Source: Fragilariopsis cylindrus CCMP1102 (taxonomy: Eukaryota; Bacillariophyta; Bacillariophyceae; Bacillariales; Bacillariaceae). From it: a stretch of 64,000 bases of DNA. The DNA is taken from positions 181,292 through 245,291 of the forward strand of contig FMBT01000357.1 of NCBI GenBank assembly GCA_900095095.1, given 5' to 3'. Below the pieces are notes generated by a model. That model did no database searches. It had not been told where the DNA came from and saw only the letters and a program-made list of their open reading frames with translations. Below, piece by piece: positions 10,779 to 20,520 of this stretch; positions within the stretch are counted from its first letter, which is position 1, and each line of letters opens with the position of its first letter. The position numbers were made by a program, and so were the translations under genes.

Positions 10779-12422
10779 TTATACTTTAACACGTAATACT
10801 TTAATAGTTTCTTGTACATTAAAACGTCCGGTCCAACCTATTGGTAAAACAATCGTATCACCAACAGTAACAGCAATTTGTTTATGTTTATTATTATTTC
10901 CATTTCCATTTCCATTTCCATTATTATTATTATCTTCCAATATAATCATCATGGATCCTTCTAATATATGAAAACAATTAGTATGCTGATTTGGACTAAT
11001 AACGAAAGACGATGGTCCTGATGTCGACATCATAACATGAGTTGGACCTTCACCACCACCAGAACTATTATATATTGATTTTGTAATTACCTTAGTATTT
11101 GGTTCAATAATAAGTTCCTCCTTTTTAGTTGTTGATACTAATTCATTATAATGAATAATTTTTGCTCTTATTATTGTTGATGTTGCTGTTGCTGTTGTAC
11201 TACCTGCGACAGAAGAAGACGAAGATGTAGCAGTAGTATCTTCATGATCATGGACGAACCATACTTTATGTACATTCTCCGCTATATCCCATCGTCCGGA
11301 CCAATTTTTTGGTAATATTACGGTATCACCTGGACTAAAATAATTCCGTTGTCCATCTAGATCCGTTAAACAACCAAATCCAGACCAGACATAAAAAATT
11401 TCAGTGGTAGCACGTGGTATCTTGGATGGCCAACCACCTTTGGTACAATACCATGATCCACAACTGATAGAATCATCTGAATTTATACTATTAGTATTAG
11501 ATTTAGATGTTGGTATATCTTTACATAATGGACGTGCATAATCTTCTGGTGTACCAATATCGGAATTTTTTCTTGGTCCTTTGGAGGTTAATTTTTGAAA
11601 TTCAAAAAAATCGAAATCGCAATAATGCATTGGAACATCCGCTGTTGTTGTTGGAATATTTTCATTTTCAGCATACCAACCTAAATCTTTACGATGAGAT
11701 TGAAAATGGGATGATGATAATGATGATGATGATGATGATCCGTCATTTGTAGCAGATGAGGAAGCTGAAGTAGACGACGATGGGGGTAGCAATAGACCAG
11801 CAGAATGTTCTACTAATGGCCTTCTACTCATATTATTATTACTATTACTATTACCACCAATGAAACAATCTGATGGTGGTAATGAAGCAAATTTTTGTGA
11901 CGTTGATGGACATAATGCTAAATGATCAATCATGGCATTATGTTTCTCCAGTTTTTCTTGTAATTCATCGGATGGGAATTGTTTCAGTGGATCTAAATAT
12001 TGAAATGCATTTTCACCATCCATTGGTGTAATATGATCTTGTTGTTGATCTTGTCCTAACGACATATTAACTACTGTAGCAGTTCGTCCCGTCGTAGTAG
12101 TTGTCTTGCTGTTGACACTACTACTACTACTACTACTGACACTACTACTACTACTACGAAAGGCAATAGCACCGTTCCTCCTTTTGAGAGATGATTGAGG
12201 AGAAAATGCAGTAGTAGTCGTTTTCATTGTCATTATCCCTACGGTCAATAAAAGTAGTAGTCGTCGCATCTTATTCATCATCACAATATTATTATTACAC
12301 GGTGCTGCTACTGCTGCTGATGATGCTGGTAGTGCTGCGATTTTAGTGTTGTTACAGTTACTTCCCGTAGCAGTCATCGTAGTCATCGTAGTCATGTTCA
12401 TATTAGTCGTCATAACAGTCAT
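10779..12422 (-). CDS. Plastid-targeted double-cupin (DUF861/cupin_3-like) protein
   Basis: A 547-residue intact frame with two cupin_3-type domains. Domain 1 (about residues 320-392) shows the GSWYCTKGGWPSK start, the TEIFYVWSGFGCLTDLDG strand and the FSPGDTVILPKNWSGRWDI core. Domain 2 (about 455-546) repeats this as FHILEGSMMIILED and VGDTIVLPIGWTGRFNV. The metal-binding His set of canonical cupins is not clearly present, as is usual in this subfamily. The N-terminus is Met/Thr-rich, then NKMRRLLLLLTVGIMTM and TTTAFSPQ, an ER signal followed by an ASAFAP-like Phe at about residue 73: a complex-plastid leader. Translation could instead start at Met48 (near 12281), which would give a cleaner signal peptide. 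The substrate is unknown. Confidence 0.85.
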   Translation of the reverse strand: MTVMTTNMNMTTMTTMTATGSNCNNTKIAALPASSAAVAAPCNNNIVMMNKMRRLLLLLTVGIMTMKTTTTAFSPQSSLKRRNGAIAFRSSSSSVSSSSSSSVNSKTTTTTGRTATVVNMSLGQDQQQDHITPMDGENAFQYLDPLKQFPSDELQEKLEKHNAMIDHLALCPSTSQKFASLPPSDCFIGGNSNSNNNMSRRPLVEHSAGLLLPPSSSTSASSSATNDGSSSSSSLSSSHFQSHRKDLGWYAENENIPTTTADVPMHYCDFDFFEFQKLTSKGPRKNSDIGTPEDYARPLCKDIPTSKSNTNSINSDDSISCGSWYCTKGGWPSKIPRATTEIFYVWSGFGCLTDLDGQRNYFSPGDTVILPKNWSGRWDIAENVHKVWFVHDHEDTTATSSSSSVAGSTTATATSTIIRAKIIHYNELVSTTKKEELIIEPNTKVITKSIYNSSGGGEGPTHVMMSTSGPSSFVISPNQHTNCFHILEGSMMIILEDNNNNGNGNGNGNNNKHKQIAVTVGDTIVLPIGWTGRFNVQETIKVLRVKV

Positions 12423-13019
12423 ACTCTCTCGTTTTCTTTGTACGTATGTGTATTGTATGGCTTGCTTCTTATAGCTATTGAATCATTTATTTATTTTTGT
12501 TTGTCAGTTGTTGTTTGTTGAGCGACGTTCTTGTGTTTGTGAAGTTAGATTAAGAAAAAAGATATTCATCGCCAAGTTTAAAAAAAACTGCACAGCCATT
12601 ACAGTAAGTTAAGTTACTATCAAAAAATAATAATTACATCGCATCATGCCATCAACGGTGTGCAGTGCACGTGTCGCACCAATCAGTAAAAGCGAAGTCT
12701 GCCCAATCGATTACTGTTGGTCGAGTGAGTCGATGACATGCGCGATATTCAAATATTAATAGAAAATAACCTAACGGTCAAGTTTTTTTTCAAACACGTA
12801 AATTTTTATCAAAATAAACACTAAGTATGTCTTTTTAAATCGTAATCCTTCAACCAACACTCCTTCAGAACAATACAAAATCAGATTAAAAAACTAAATA
12901 ATCTCCATAGTTTAAAACAGTTATAACTATATGCTACCGAATGCTTTTTGTTCGTAGATAAATGGTCAGCAGCATTAAATACATGCATAAGATAACACCA
13001 AAAGTAACTGTACAAAAAT
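12423..13019. other. Intergenic, upstream of the cupin gene
   Basis: AT-rich with a short GC-richer patch (12655-12745, containing GTGCAGTGCACGTG). This is likely the promoter region of the minus-strand cupin gene. No open frame of interest. Confidence 0.5.
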
Positions 13020-13570
13020 CATATCTGGTTCGCATGGTACACCTCGTTGATTTTAGCTAATAATATAGGGTAAAAGTCAATTTTGGCCATTGGAGAAGAA
13101 TGTAAACCCCTGGTCACCAATGTCATCTGTCAGACAAATAAAGATTTAGCATATAATAAGTTACATAACTTTATTTCCCGGAAAAAGTTTTCCTAGCAAA
13201 AATAATAGCCGCAAGAAATTAACTAGTAACATGGTACGTTGTTAAAGACTTGTCATTGTACATGAATGTGTGCATGAACTGAGGGAGCGCCTACAACATA
13301 TTTTTGAACCTTTATTCATTACACACATGGTAAGGTAGAGGAACTCTCCCTGACCAAAAAGAAGCATTTTCTTGGAAGTTCTAAGCTGCTTTGTGTCCTG
13401 AACAAGAACTATATTAAAAATAGTCACTGTTGGTGTGAAAATACCCTCACACCAATTTTGACAGGAACATCCACATAAATACTCATAAAGCAAAGTACCC
13501 CACCTAAAGCCACCATTAATTTGGTGTCTGGTTTACATGGTGTACCTCCCTAAAAGATTTTTGAGTCAAG
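13020..13570 (+). repeat. Dispersed ~500-bp repeat, copy 1
   Basis: This segment closely matches 28195-28720 in the same orientation. Shared strings include AAAATAATAGCCGCAAGAA, CTGCTTTGTGTCCTGAACAAG, ATAGTCACTGTTGG and CACCAATTTTGACAG. Within this copy the anchor GGTT(C/T)(G/A)CATGGT(A/G)(C/T)ACC recurs about 500 bp apart (near 13029 and 13529), so the locus holds just over one period of a tandem-type unit. No coding potential was seen; probably a fragment of a mobile or satellite family. Confidence 0.8.
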
Positions 13571-13870
13571 TTGAGCTAATATTGACATATAAATATGCAT
13601 CATACTATATATCTTGTGCATATATTTACTGTTAATAAAATGACAAGTGATTACTGCTAGAAAGACGATAATACGTAGCGATAAACGGCCTCGAGAGCAT
13701 CGAGAAATTTCTACAAACGAAAATGTAATCAAACAACTACATTGTGGTTGAAAATTTAACTTGTCTCTACTTATATTTATTTTTCGTGTATGATTCTGTC
13801 GTATTTCACTATGTAATTCTTTCTTTTCGTATCCGTTCGTTCATGGTATGTTTCTGTTTTCCCGTTTTGT

Positions 13871-16800
13871 TTAGTTTGACATATTACCTCGAAGATTTCG
13901 AACGAAGATGGTCGATGATGTGCAGATAAAATTTACCTGATCTCTAACCCTACAATTACCTTCAGCAGGATCCATGTAGTCAATATATTTATCATTCCAA
14001 ATGAAGCAACCACATGGTGTAAAATTCTAGGTCCCCTACCTTGAGAACACTTCTAAAAAGGTTTGGCATGACCCTGCCGACCTCCAGAGCTGCATTCAAG
14101 CATTCGTCCTTTGTGATTCCTTTTCCGTTATTGAACATCACATAGTCGGATTCCTCATCACATGTACACGTACAAATATCTGGGAATTCTTCACTAACTT
14201 TACGACAGGAATCAAATTCGTTGTATCCAGCTGCAGTTTGGAGCCATTCAATTCTTGATCCACAAGAATATCCATCCGCATAACTACCCAAAATGGTATC
14301 GGTGCAGCTGGAAAATCCACAGTTGGAATCGTTCTTTGGTCGATTTGTAGGAGATGGGATGGAAATAAGTGAGGGTGTAGACGAACGGGTTGGTGCCTTA
14401 ATCCCTAATCGCTTCCTTAGCACTTTCCGACTCCAACTTTGCTACAAGTTTCTGGGCACCATTTTGAGAGCTTTTTCCTTTTCCATTTCCTCCTGCACCA
14501 TTTCCTGATCTTGTTCCTATTTCCAAGCCATTTGCAGCTTCTTTTCTTTTTGTTCTTGTACTTAAGCTTATCACGGTTTTTATCGCATCGCTCACCAAGC
14601 CAAGTATTTTCACAGACACATGCCTTGTTCGTAACGGGCATTCCACCACCAAGGTAACGAGCAGAACACGAGCCATGTTCACCACAATTAGCGTCAGAAC
14701 AAAGATCGATTCCACAGTTAGATCCTGTATATCCAGCCTTACATTCGCACATTTCTAATCCACAATCGCAGTAGGAATTGGAATTACATTCACCTAAGCA
14801 TTTTTAGGACAAGATGTAGCTTCAACAACACCTTGATCAGCAAGATTTTTTCGACTGTTGTTATTATTATCATCATTGTTGTTGGTATCTACGATTATAC
14901 TACAATCGATGGATGATTCATCCGGTGGTTGTTGACCCGAACCAACACAAGCACCGTGATTAAACCAAGCTTTATCGTCTAAATAACCACCCACAATATC
15001 GCCGCCCCAGATATATTTACGATCATGTGAACTAGTAATAAGACCATTGCAGTTTCGTCCAGCGACATCTAGATATAATTCATCCTTAATCCAACGATTA
15101 CCAATAACAGGATCACTGAATTCAATCACCCAATCATTAGGTAGATCACCAGACGTTAGAGAAATTCTGTACGAATGTTTTTTCCCTATAATAACGGGTA
15201 CGGAATATCCTTGTTTTTTAGAACTTCCATCCGGACCGATTTGATGAAATCCAATAAGTTGAGATGCTGCTGGACTACCATCAAATTTACCACTAGAATC
15301 ATACCATATTTCAACTTTGAGTCGTGGTGCAGTATAAGATGATAATCCACGACTGTAAACTTTCAATGCGCGGAGTTCTGTTTTACACATAATACCGTTA
15401 TCATACAAAATTCCATTTTCTTGTGTACTGGTATCGATACATAAATTATTAGGTAGACCAAGAAGATATGGAAATTTATCTGATACCAATGAAATAAATC
15501 CTCGAGGGAATACTGAACCTTCAACTGTACCACCATCTAGAATTATAGATGCATCATCAGGTGATAATGTGAAGATACCACCCTAATGAGAAAAGATGTA
15601 TGTAAAGAACAAAGCAGAAATTATGTATGACGTAAGATACAGTGGACGACTATCTCGTAAAACGACGTGAGAGACAATGCATACTCGACACGGCACACGA
15701 AGAAACGTGTAATGCTATACGTACATGATTCTGATTATTATTATGCGTTTCTTGGAAACTCTGTTTTTGAAAATACATCAATGGTCCACGATTACCTTTA
15801 CTGTAATTGTTTTCCCATTTTACTTTATGTAATATATATGTTGGCATACAAAGCACGCCAGTCGTACCAACATTACAATGATGATTGGCTTCCATCCTCG
15901 TGTCATCACCAATAACAACATTATCAATGATAAATGTTGCTTGATCTGGCAACGCCATAGTCCCTTTTTTGTAATATCCATTGATTAAATGTGATCCACA
16001 ACCATTAGCAAAAGTTTTTGTTTCCTTCCAATAAATTAAACTGTCGTTGTCAATAGATTGATGTCCATAATGCTGCAAATCACCACCACTATAATGACCA
16101 ACGAATCCATTCCCGTAATCTACATGATTAACAAATGCACTAGATGATCCTTGTGTATTACCATAAGAATCAAATGGTTTGCATTGTTCCATATTTGTAT
16201 TATAACCATTATTTGCAATTGATTGATCTGTTACTTTAGGGTAATTAAATCCTAGTGTATAACTGAAGGAAAAGATAGAGAATGGGAAGGCAGCAACGTT
16301 AAGAGAAACGATAAGGGGGCGTAATCAAAAGGGATCACGTACGTGTGGCAATACAGAATGAATAAGAGTGGAAGAATGTGGTACTTACGTTCCAAATCGA
16401 CCATTACTATGCCATGTATTACCATCAAATCTACCTAATCGTGATGCTGATTCACAGACCTTGTCGTATGATTCGTCACCACGTCCACGTCCACCTTCTT
16501 GTAAAAACATACCATTGAAATGATTAGATGCTCTATTACCAATAAAATTATTTGATCCTGCACGTGAAAAAAATCCACTCTGATTATCGGCTGTATCAGC
16601 AACACGGTTGGATGTACCAGAGACTGTACATCCGTGATAGGTCGTATCACGAAATGGGAATGGACATATTGCGACATTATACTTGAGGGTATTCCACATT
16701 TCGTTACCATCCTCAAGATAAATATTAGCACCACGGACGTTATATAATACATTATCTTCCACCAATGTATTATGTGTAGAATGTATAATTATACCACGTT

Positions 16801-18167
16801 GTTGTGAATTTTCAATAGCATTCCCTTTGAAAACACAGTTTGGACAATCATCCATTTTATGAAAATGCACTGTTGAAATAATAATAATAGAATAGAATAG
16901 AATAGAATAGAATAAGGTAAGGTAAGATAAAGCAAAACAAAATAAAGAGAGAGAGAAGATAAAAATAAGATTCGTGTGTGTTTGTGTGCGGGCTGTGTAT
17001 CGGGTGCGATTGACATATTCGATGACAGTAATAATGATAATACGGACAGCTAGTCGGTGTCATTATAAATTACTTACTACAATATTTTCCTTCAACGCCA
17101 CGTTGACCACATTTTTCTACACGAACATTTTCTATACGTGTTATCCCATCATCACCACCACCAAATTTATGCATTGTGTGGAGTCCAACGGTACATGTAG
17201 TTCGAAATGATGCACAACGGCAACCCTTAACGGATGTTTGTTCGCCATCCACAGCTTCTGGAAGACTTGGATCGCATGCAATTTCCTCAAAATCATCACC
17301 AGTTATAATAATATTACGACTCAAATTAATAACTTCTGCTGAAATCAATGCTGGTGATGCTCCTGCAACATACTGTAAATTACCAACCTCAAAATCCGCA
17401 CGATGTTCACTTTTAATTGGTGTATTAATAGTAATAACGCCTTTATTTATGTCAGTAATGTATACATCTTGTCCCCAACCAACTGCTTGATTATCGGTTG
17501 GTGATATACCAATACGATCACCAACATTCCATCCCATTTCGGATGGTGAATGCATTAATTTAATGGTGTTGTCACCTTTGTATAAAGGCTCACTCAAAAG
17601 ACTCCATGTTCTTTTAAATCTCGTCTTCCACGAATCATCATAATTGGATTTTGATTTTGATTATATCGTTCTTTAAATGTACCAAATGCTCTTGAACGTA
17701 GTTCTGGATGAACAGCACCATTATTTTTAATATAGATCCAACCCTTTTGTTTTGTTATTATTGTTACCTAAATCCATTTCAAATGAACCATTATTTTCAA
17801 CAACAGCGTATCCACCGCATAGAAATAAAGTATTTGTATTCTTTTGAGTAGAATCATTCCATTCAAGATTTCCACGGATGATTAATGCACCAACATTCAA
17901 GCTACCATCCATACGTAATGTAATACCTTCAGGAATAATACAAATTGTATTTGTACCCATTGACGTTGAACAATTGATGTTGATACTACTACGTCGCCGC
18001 CTCCTGATGATACAAATACTTCTAGTGTTGGATTCGTTTTACCAGAATTCTTACATTGATTTAATAATGCTTGGGGTGGTTTATTAATATTCTCCTTACT
18101 CATATCATCAACTTGTGAATAGGATGCTTCCATAATTTGATTAAAATTTGCGACTGAGTGATGTGTG

Positions 18168-18204
<37 letters not shown>

Positions 18205-18424
18205 ACAACTAGAGAAAGTGAGCGTACAACTCAACAACTGCGTTCCGGTAGGTGAGAAATGCTAGCGTAACCTCGTAGACAAAAGCTAAATCGAACTTAC
18301 GGTATTTACTCTCATCATCTTGCTTAACCTGACCATTGACAAAAACGACATTACTGGTGTTCTTAAAGGATGATAAGACGAGTAGGAAGTAGCTGGCAAT
18401 GTTGATGACGAGAAAATTCTTCAT
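13871..18424 (-). CDS. Large secreted G8-domain / parallel beta-helix / EGF-like protein, frameshifted
   Basis: Five exons fit on the minus strand: 18424-18301, 18153-17078, 16869-16389, 16262-15725 and 15582-13871, all with GTAAGT/GTACGT donors and CAG/TAG acceptors. The product has a signal peptide (MKNFLVINIASYFLLVLSSF), then a G8 domain (CIIPEGITLRMDGSLNVGAL, FLCGGYAVVENNGSFEMDL), then right-handed beta-helix repeats (VFKGNAIENSQQRGIIIHST, LVEDNVLYNVRGANIYLEDG), a jelly-roll-like region, EGF-like Cys clusters (CECKAGYTGSNC, CVCENTWLGERC) and a Cys-rich tail (YSCGSRIEWLQTAAGYNEFD). G8/beta-helix proteins of the CEMIP/TMEM2/PKHD1L1 type act extracellularly on glycans. Single-base breaks are needed near 17975, 17735, 17600, 14800, 14560, 14410 and 14025, yet all splice sites are intact. 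Confidence 0.75.
18163..18205. repeat. (GT)n-(AG)n microsatellite in intron 1
   Basis: Adjacent GT and AG runs lie in the first intron of the G8-domain gene, close to its acceptor site on the minus strand. There they form a CT-rich then AC-rich stretch before CACTCAG. Confidence 0.85.
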
Positions 18425-18569
18425 CGTGGCAGTTGAAAGATTGATAATGGTATCAAAAAGGGTAGGAAAGAATCAATAGTCTGTAAGATTGGATGAGGAT
18501 CGTTCTTGGGGAATAACAGTTATTCCAAGGAAAGGGTTTTAATTTTATGAGATGGCGATGAGATTAGAT

Positions 18570-19025
18570 GGCGATGAGATGGCGATGCTGTAGATATAAA
18601 TTGAATGAGGATCGTCGTAGAGTTACAAGGAAAAACCCAGTATCTGAATGATAACGTTCTTTAGGTCGGAGTATCTCATTTCTTTATCTGACAGTAATTG
18701 CTTTAGGGTATGTTGATCTTGGGTAAGACAAGGAGTAATTGTATTGTTAGATTTATTTGTTGATCTTGGGTCGGTCATTCACTGGGATCGTGAGATGAGA
18801 TGAGATGAGATGACGATGTTGTAGGTATAAATTGAATGAGGATCGTCGGAGTTACAAAGAAAACCCAGTATTTGAATGATAACGTATCAGATCTATTAGG
18901 TCGGAGTATCTCATTCCTTTTATCTGACAATAATCGCTGTATTGTTGATCTTGGGTAAGACAAGGCGTAATTGTATTGTTAGATTTATTTGTTGATCTTG
19001 GGTCGGTCATTTTCCAGTGGGATCG
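18570..19025 (+). repeat. Tandem duplication (~230-bp period) 5' of the G8 gene
   Basis: Two copies (about 18570-18795 and 18800-19025) share AAATTGAATGAGGATCGTCG, AGGTCGGAGTATCTCATT and GATTTATTTGTTGATCTTGG in the same order and spacing. A third partial copy (GGATGAGGATCGTTCTTGGG) is near 18490. The array lies immediately upstream of the minus-strand start at 18424. Confidence 0.85.
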
Positions 19026-19248
19026 AATGAATCAAATCAATCATACGTACTGTGCAGCAGGTTATATAATATTTTATCTCAACACGTGCCATGCATCAAT
19101 ATGCATGCAATGAGTCGTGATTCCTATCGTTTGCTCAACGCATGCAGAAAATTCCTATCGTTTGCTTTTCATCGCCAATGATATATTATATATATATCTA
19201 GCCTCTGAGGGAGTCGAGTCGCTCGTAGTCTAATAGATTCTCCTGGAG

Positions 19249-19356
19249 ATGAGTCATGTCTTGCCCGATGGATTGATTAATTCTTTTCTTGTTAAGGGTA
19301 TGCAAGCTTTATTATTTACTTCACGTAACAATAATGACTTAGTTGAGAGATATGAG
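19249..19356 (+). CDS. Possible first exon, HORMA-like fragment
   Basis: A 36-codon frame from ATG 19249 ends in frame at a good donor (GAG|GTAAGT). It reads GLINSFLVKGMQALLF... and ends NNDLVERYE. The spacing of hydrophobics and the final (V/I)ER(Y/W).. loosely recall HORMA-domain proteins, but the rest of such a domain is not found downstream, where a foldback-repeat half and a minisatellite follow. It may be the 5' exon of a gene lost or interrupted by insertions. Low certainty. Confidence 0.25.
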
Positions 19357-19508
19357 GTAAGTAATGCATGTCAATTCAATATTTTTCAAATTCTCCATGA
19401 TAAATTGCCGATCTTGCCGTTCTTTTTTTTAATCTAAATAAATATTTCCTTGATCGCGAAGGCATATACAAATTACTTATGAAGAACAAAGGGCTGTAAG
19501 GTCGATAA

Positions 19509-19612
19509 ATTCGCACGCGCTATCGAGGAATTATTACAGCGATAAAAGCGCGTTGAACCCTTAAAATCTACCCGGAAAATGCGAAATGTACGAAATAAGC
19601 GGAGATTTTACA
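19509..19612 (+). repeat. Half-copy of a foldback (MITE-like) element
   Basis: The order TTCGCACGCGCTAT, GATAAAAGCGCGTTGAA, CCCTTAAAATCTAC and AATGCGAAATG matches one arm of the full palindromic element at 43676-43862. Only one arm is recognisable here. Confidence 0.65.
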
Positions 19613-19648
19613 GTGAACTGTATTATTTGCAGTCAGTCTGTCTATTTT

Positions 19649-19732
19649 GTTGGAGTAGCAGTTGGAGTAGCAGTTGGAGTAGCAGTTGGAGTACCAGTTG
19701 GAGTACCATTTGGAGTACCATTTGGAGCCCCC
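19649..19732. repeat. 12-bp minisatellite (GTTGGAGTAGCA)n
   Basis: About six to seven tandem 12-bp units, the later ones varied to GTACCA(G/T)TTGGA. The minus strand reads as alternating Thr-Pro with Ala/Gly/Asn, like the Pro-Thr surface proteins of this window; the plus strand reads Val-Gly-Val-Ala. Neither frame forms a convincing gene. It may be a relic of a Pro-Thr repeat exon. Confidence 0.7.
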
Positions 19733-19861
19733 CCTCCTCTCCCCCATCCCCCCCATTTGAAAAAAATGGTTACAGTAGAACGTCTATGTGATGAAGTACT
19801 TGAATCGAATCTAATTGCCATAAGTTAGAGTATATGTCAGGCAGTAACGATTACAATAACA

Positions 19862-19987
19862 ATGATAAGAAGATCGAAGATATGTACTGTAGAAGAATTG
19901 GCCGACGATGATATCGATGGTGACGACAACAACGATGACGGCAACGACGACCATAACAAGAACATGGAAACGATTGTCGGTTATTAA
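19862..19987 (+). CDS. Small acidic ORF (41 aa), unknown
   Basis: ATG 19862 opens a 41-residue frame: basic start, then ICTVEELADDDIDGDDNNDD and a short tail ending at TAA. The composition is unlike the flanking AT-rich DNA, so it may be a terminal exon of a gene whose upstream part is unclear. No family is recognised and it could be fortuitous low complexity. Confidence 0.2.
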   Translation: MIRRSKICTVEELADDDIDGDDNNDDGNDDHNKNMETIVGY

Positions 19988-20520
19988 GAAAATATTCAGC
20001 CGTGATATTATGTCACGTGACCAAGAAAGATTATAAAGTCATATATATATTGTATTATTATATAATAATTGTATATTTAATCTTTACTGTACCCGTAAAT
20101 ATAGTGCAATGTCTTTTCTAATTTTTTTAAGTCTATCCATAGTATGTATAGATTTTAAAACAAATTTGGAAAAATACGCAAGCATGATCTTTCTTTAGTA
20201 ATAAATACCTAGAAATAATTAAAAAGTATTATTCCGTATCTTGCTTTTTTTTATGTCATTCCCTCCTCCTCGTCATCGTCGTCGTCGTTGCTGTTCTACT
20301 GTATACTGTATCTCATTTCATTCTATTATTTGTTGTATTGTTGTTATTACACTGTAGAAAAGAATAGAATAGGAATGTATATACGAAGAGAAGGGCGACA
20401 GCGACGACGAACGAACGAACTCATATACTCTTCATCTTTTTTTTCTTATATAACGTTTCTAATTAATTTGATGTTTATTCATTTACCTTCCTCTAACGCC
20501 CGACCCACCTAACGACTATA
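19988..20520. other. Intergenic, 3' of the UBX gene
   Basis: AT-rich with (GTC)n-like and (GAAC)n-like short runs. No gene seen. Confidence 0.5.

Noticed and set aside
19568-19756. Minus frame rich in repeated Trp/Cys-Tyr-Ser-Asn
   Set aside because: It arises from the 12-bp minisatellite; all frames of the repeat look ordered and none has flanking coding sequence.
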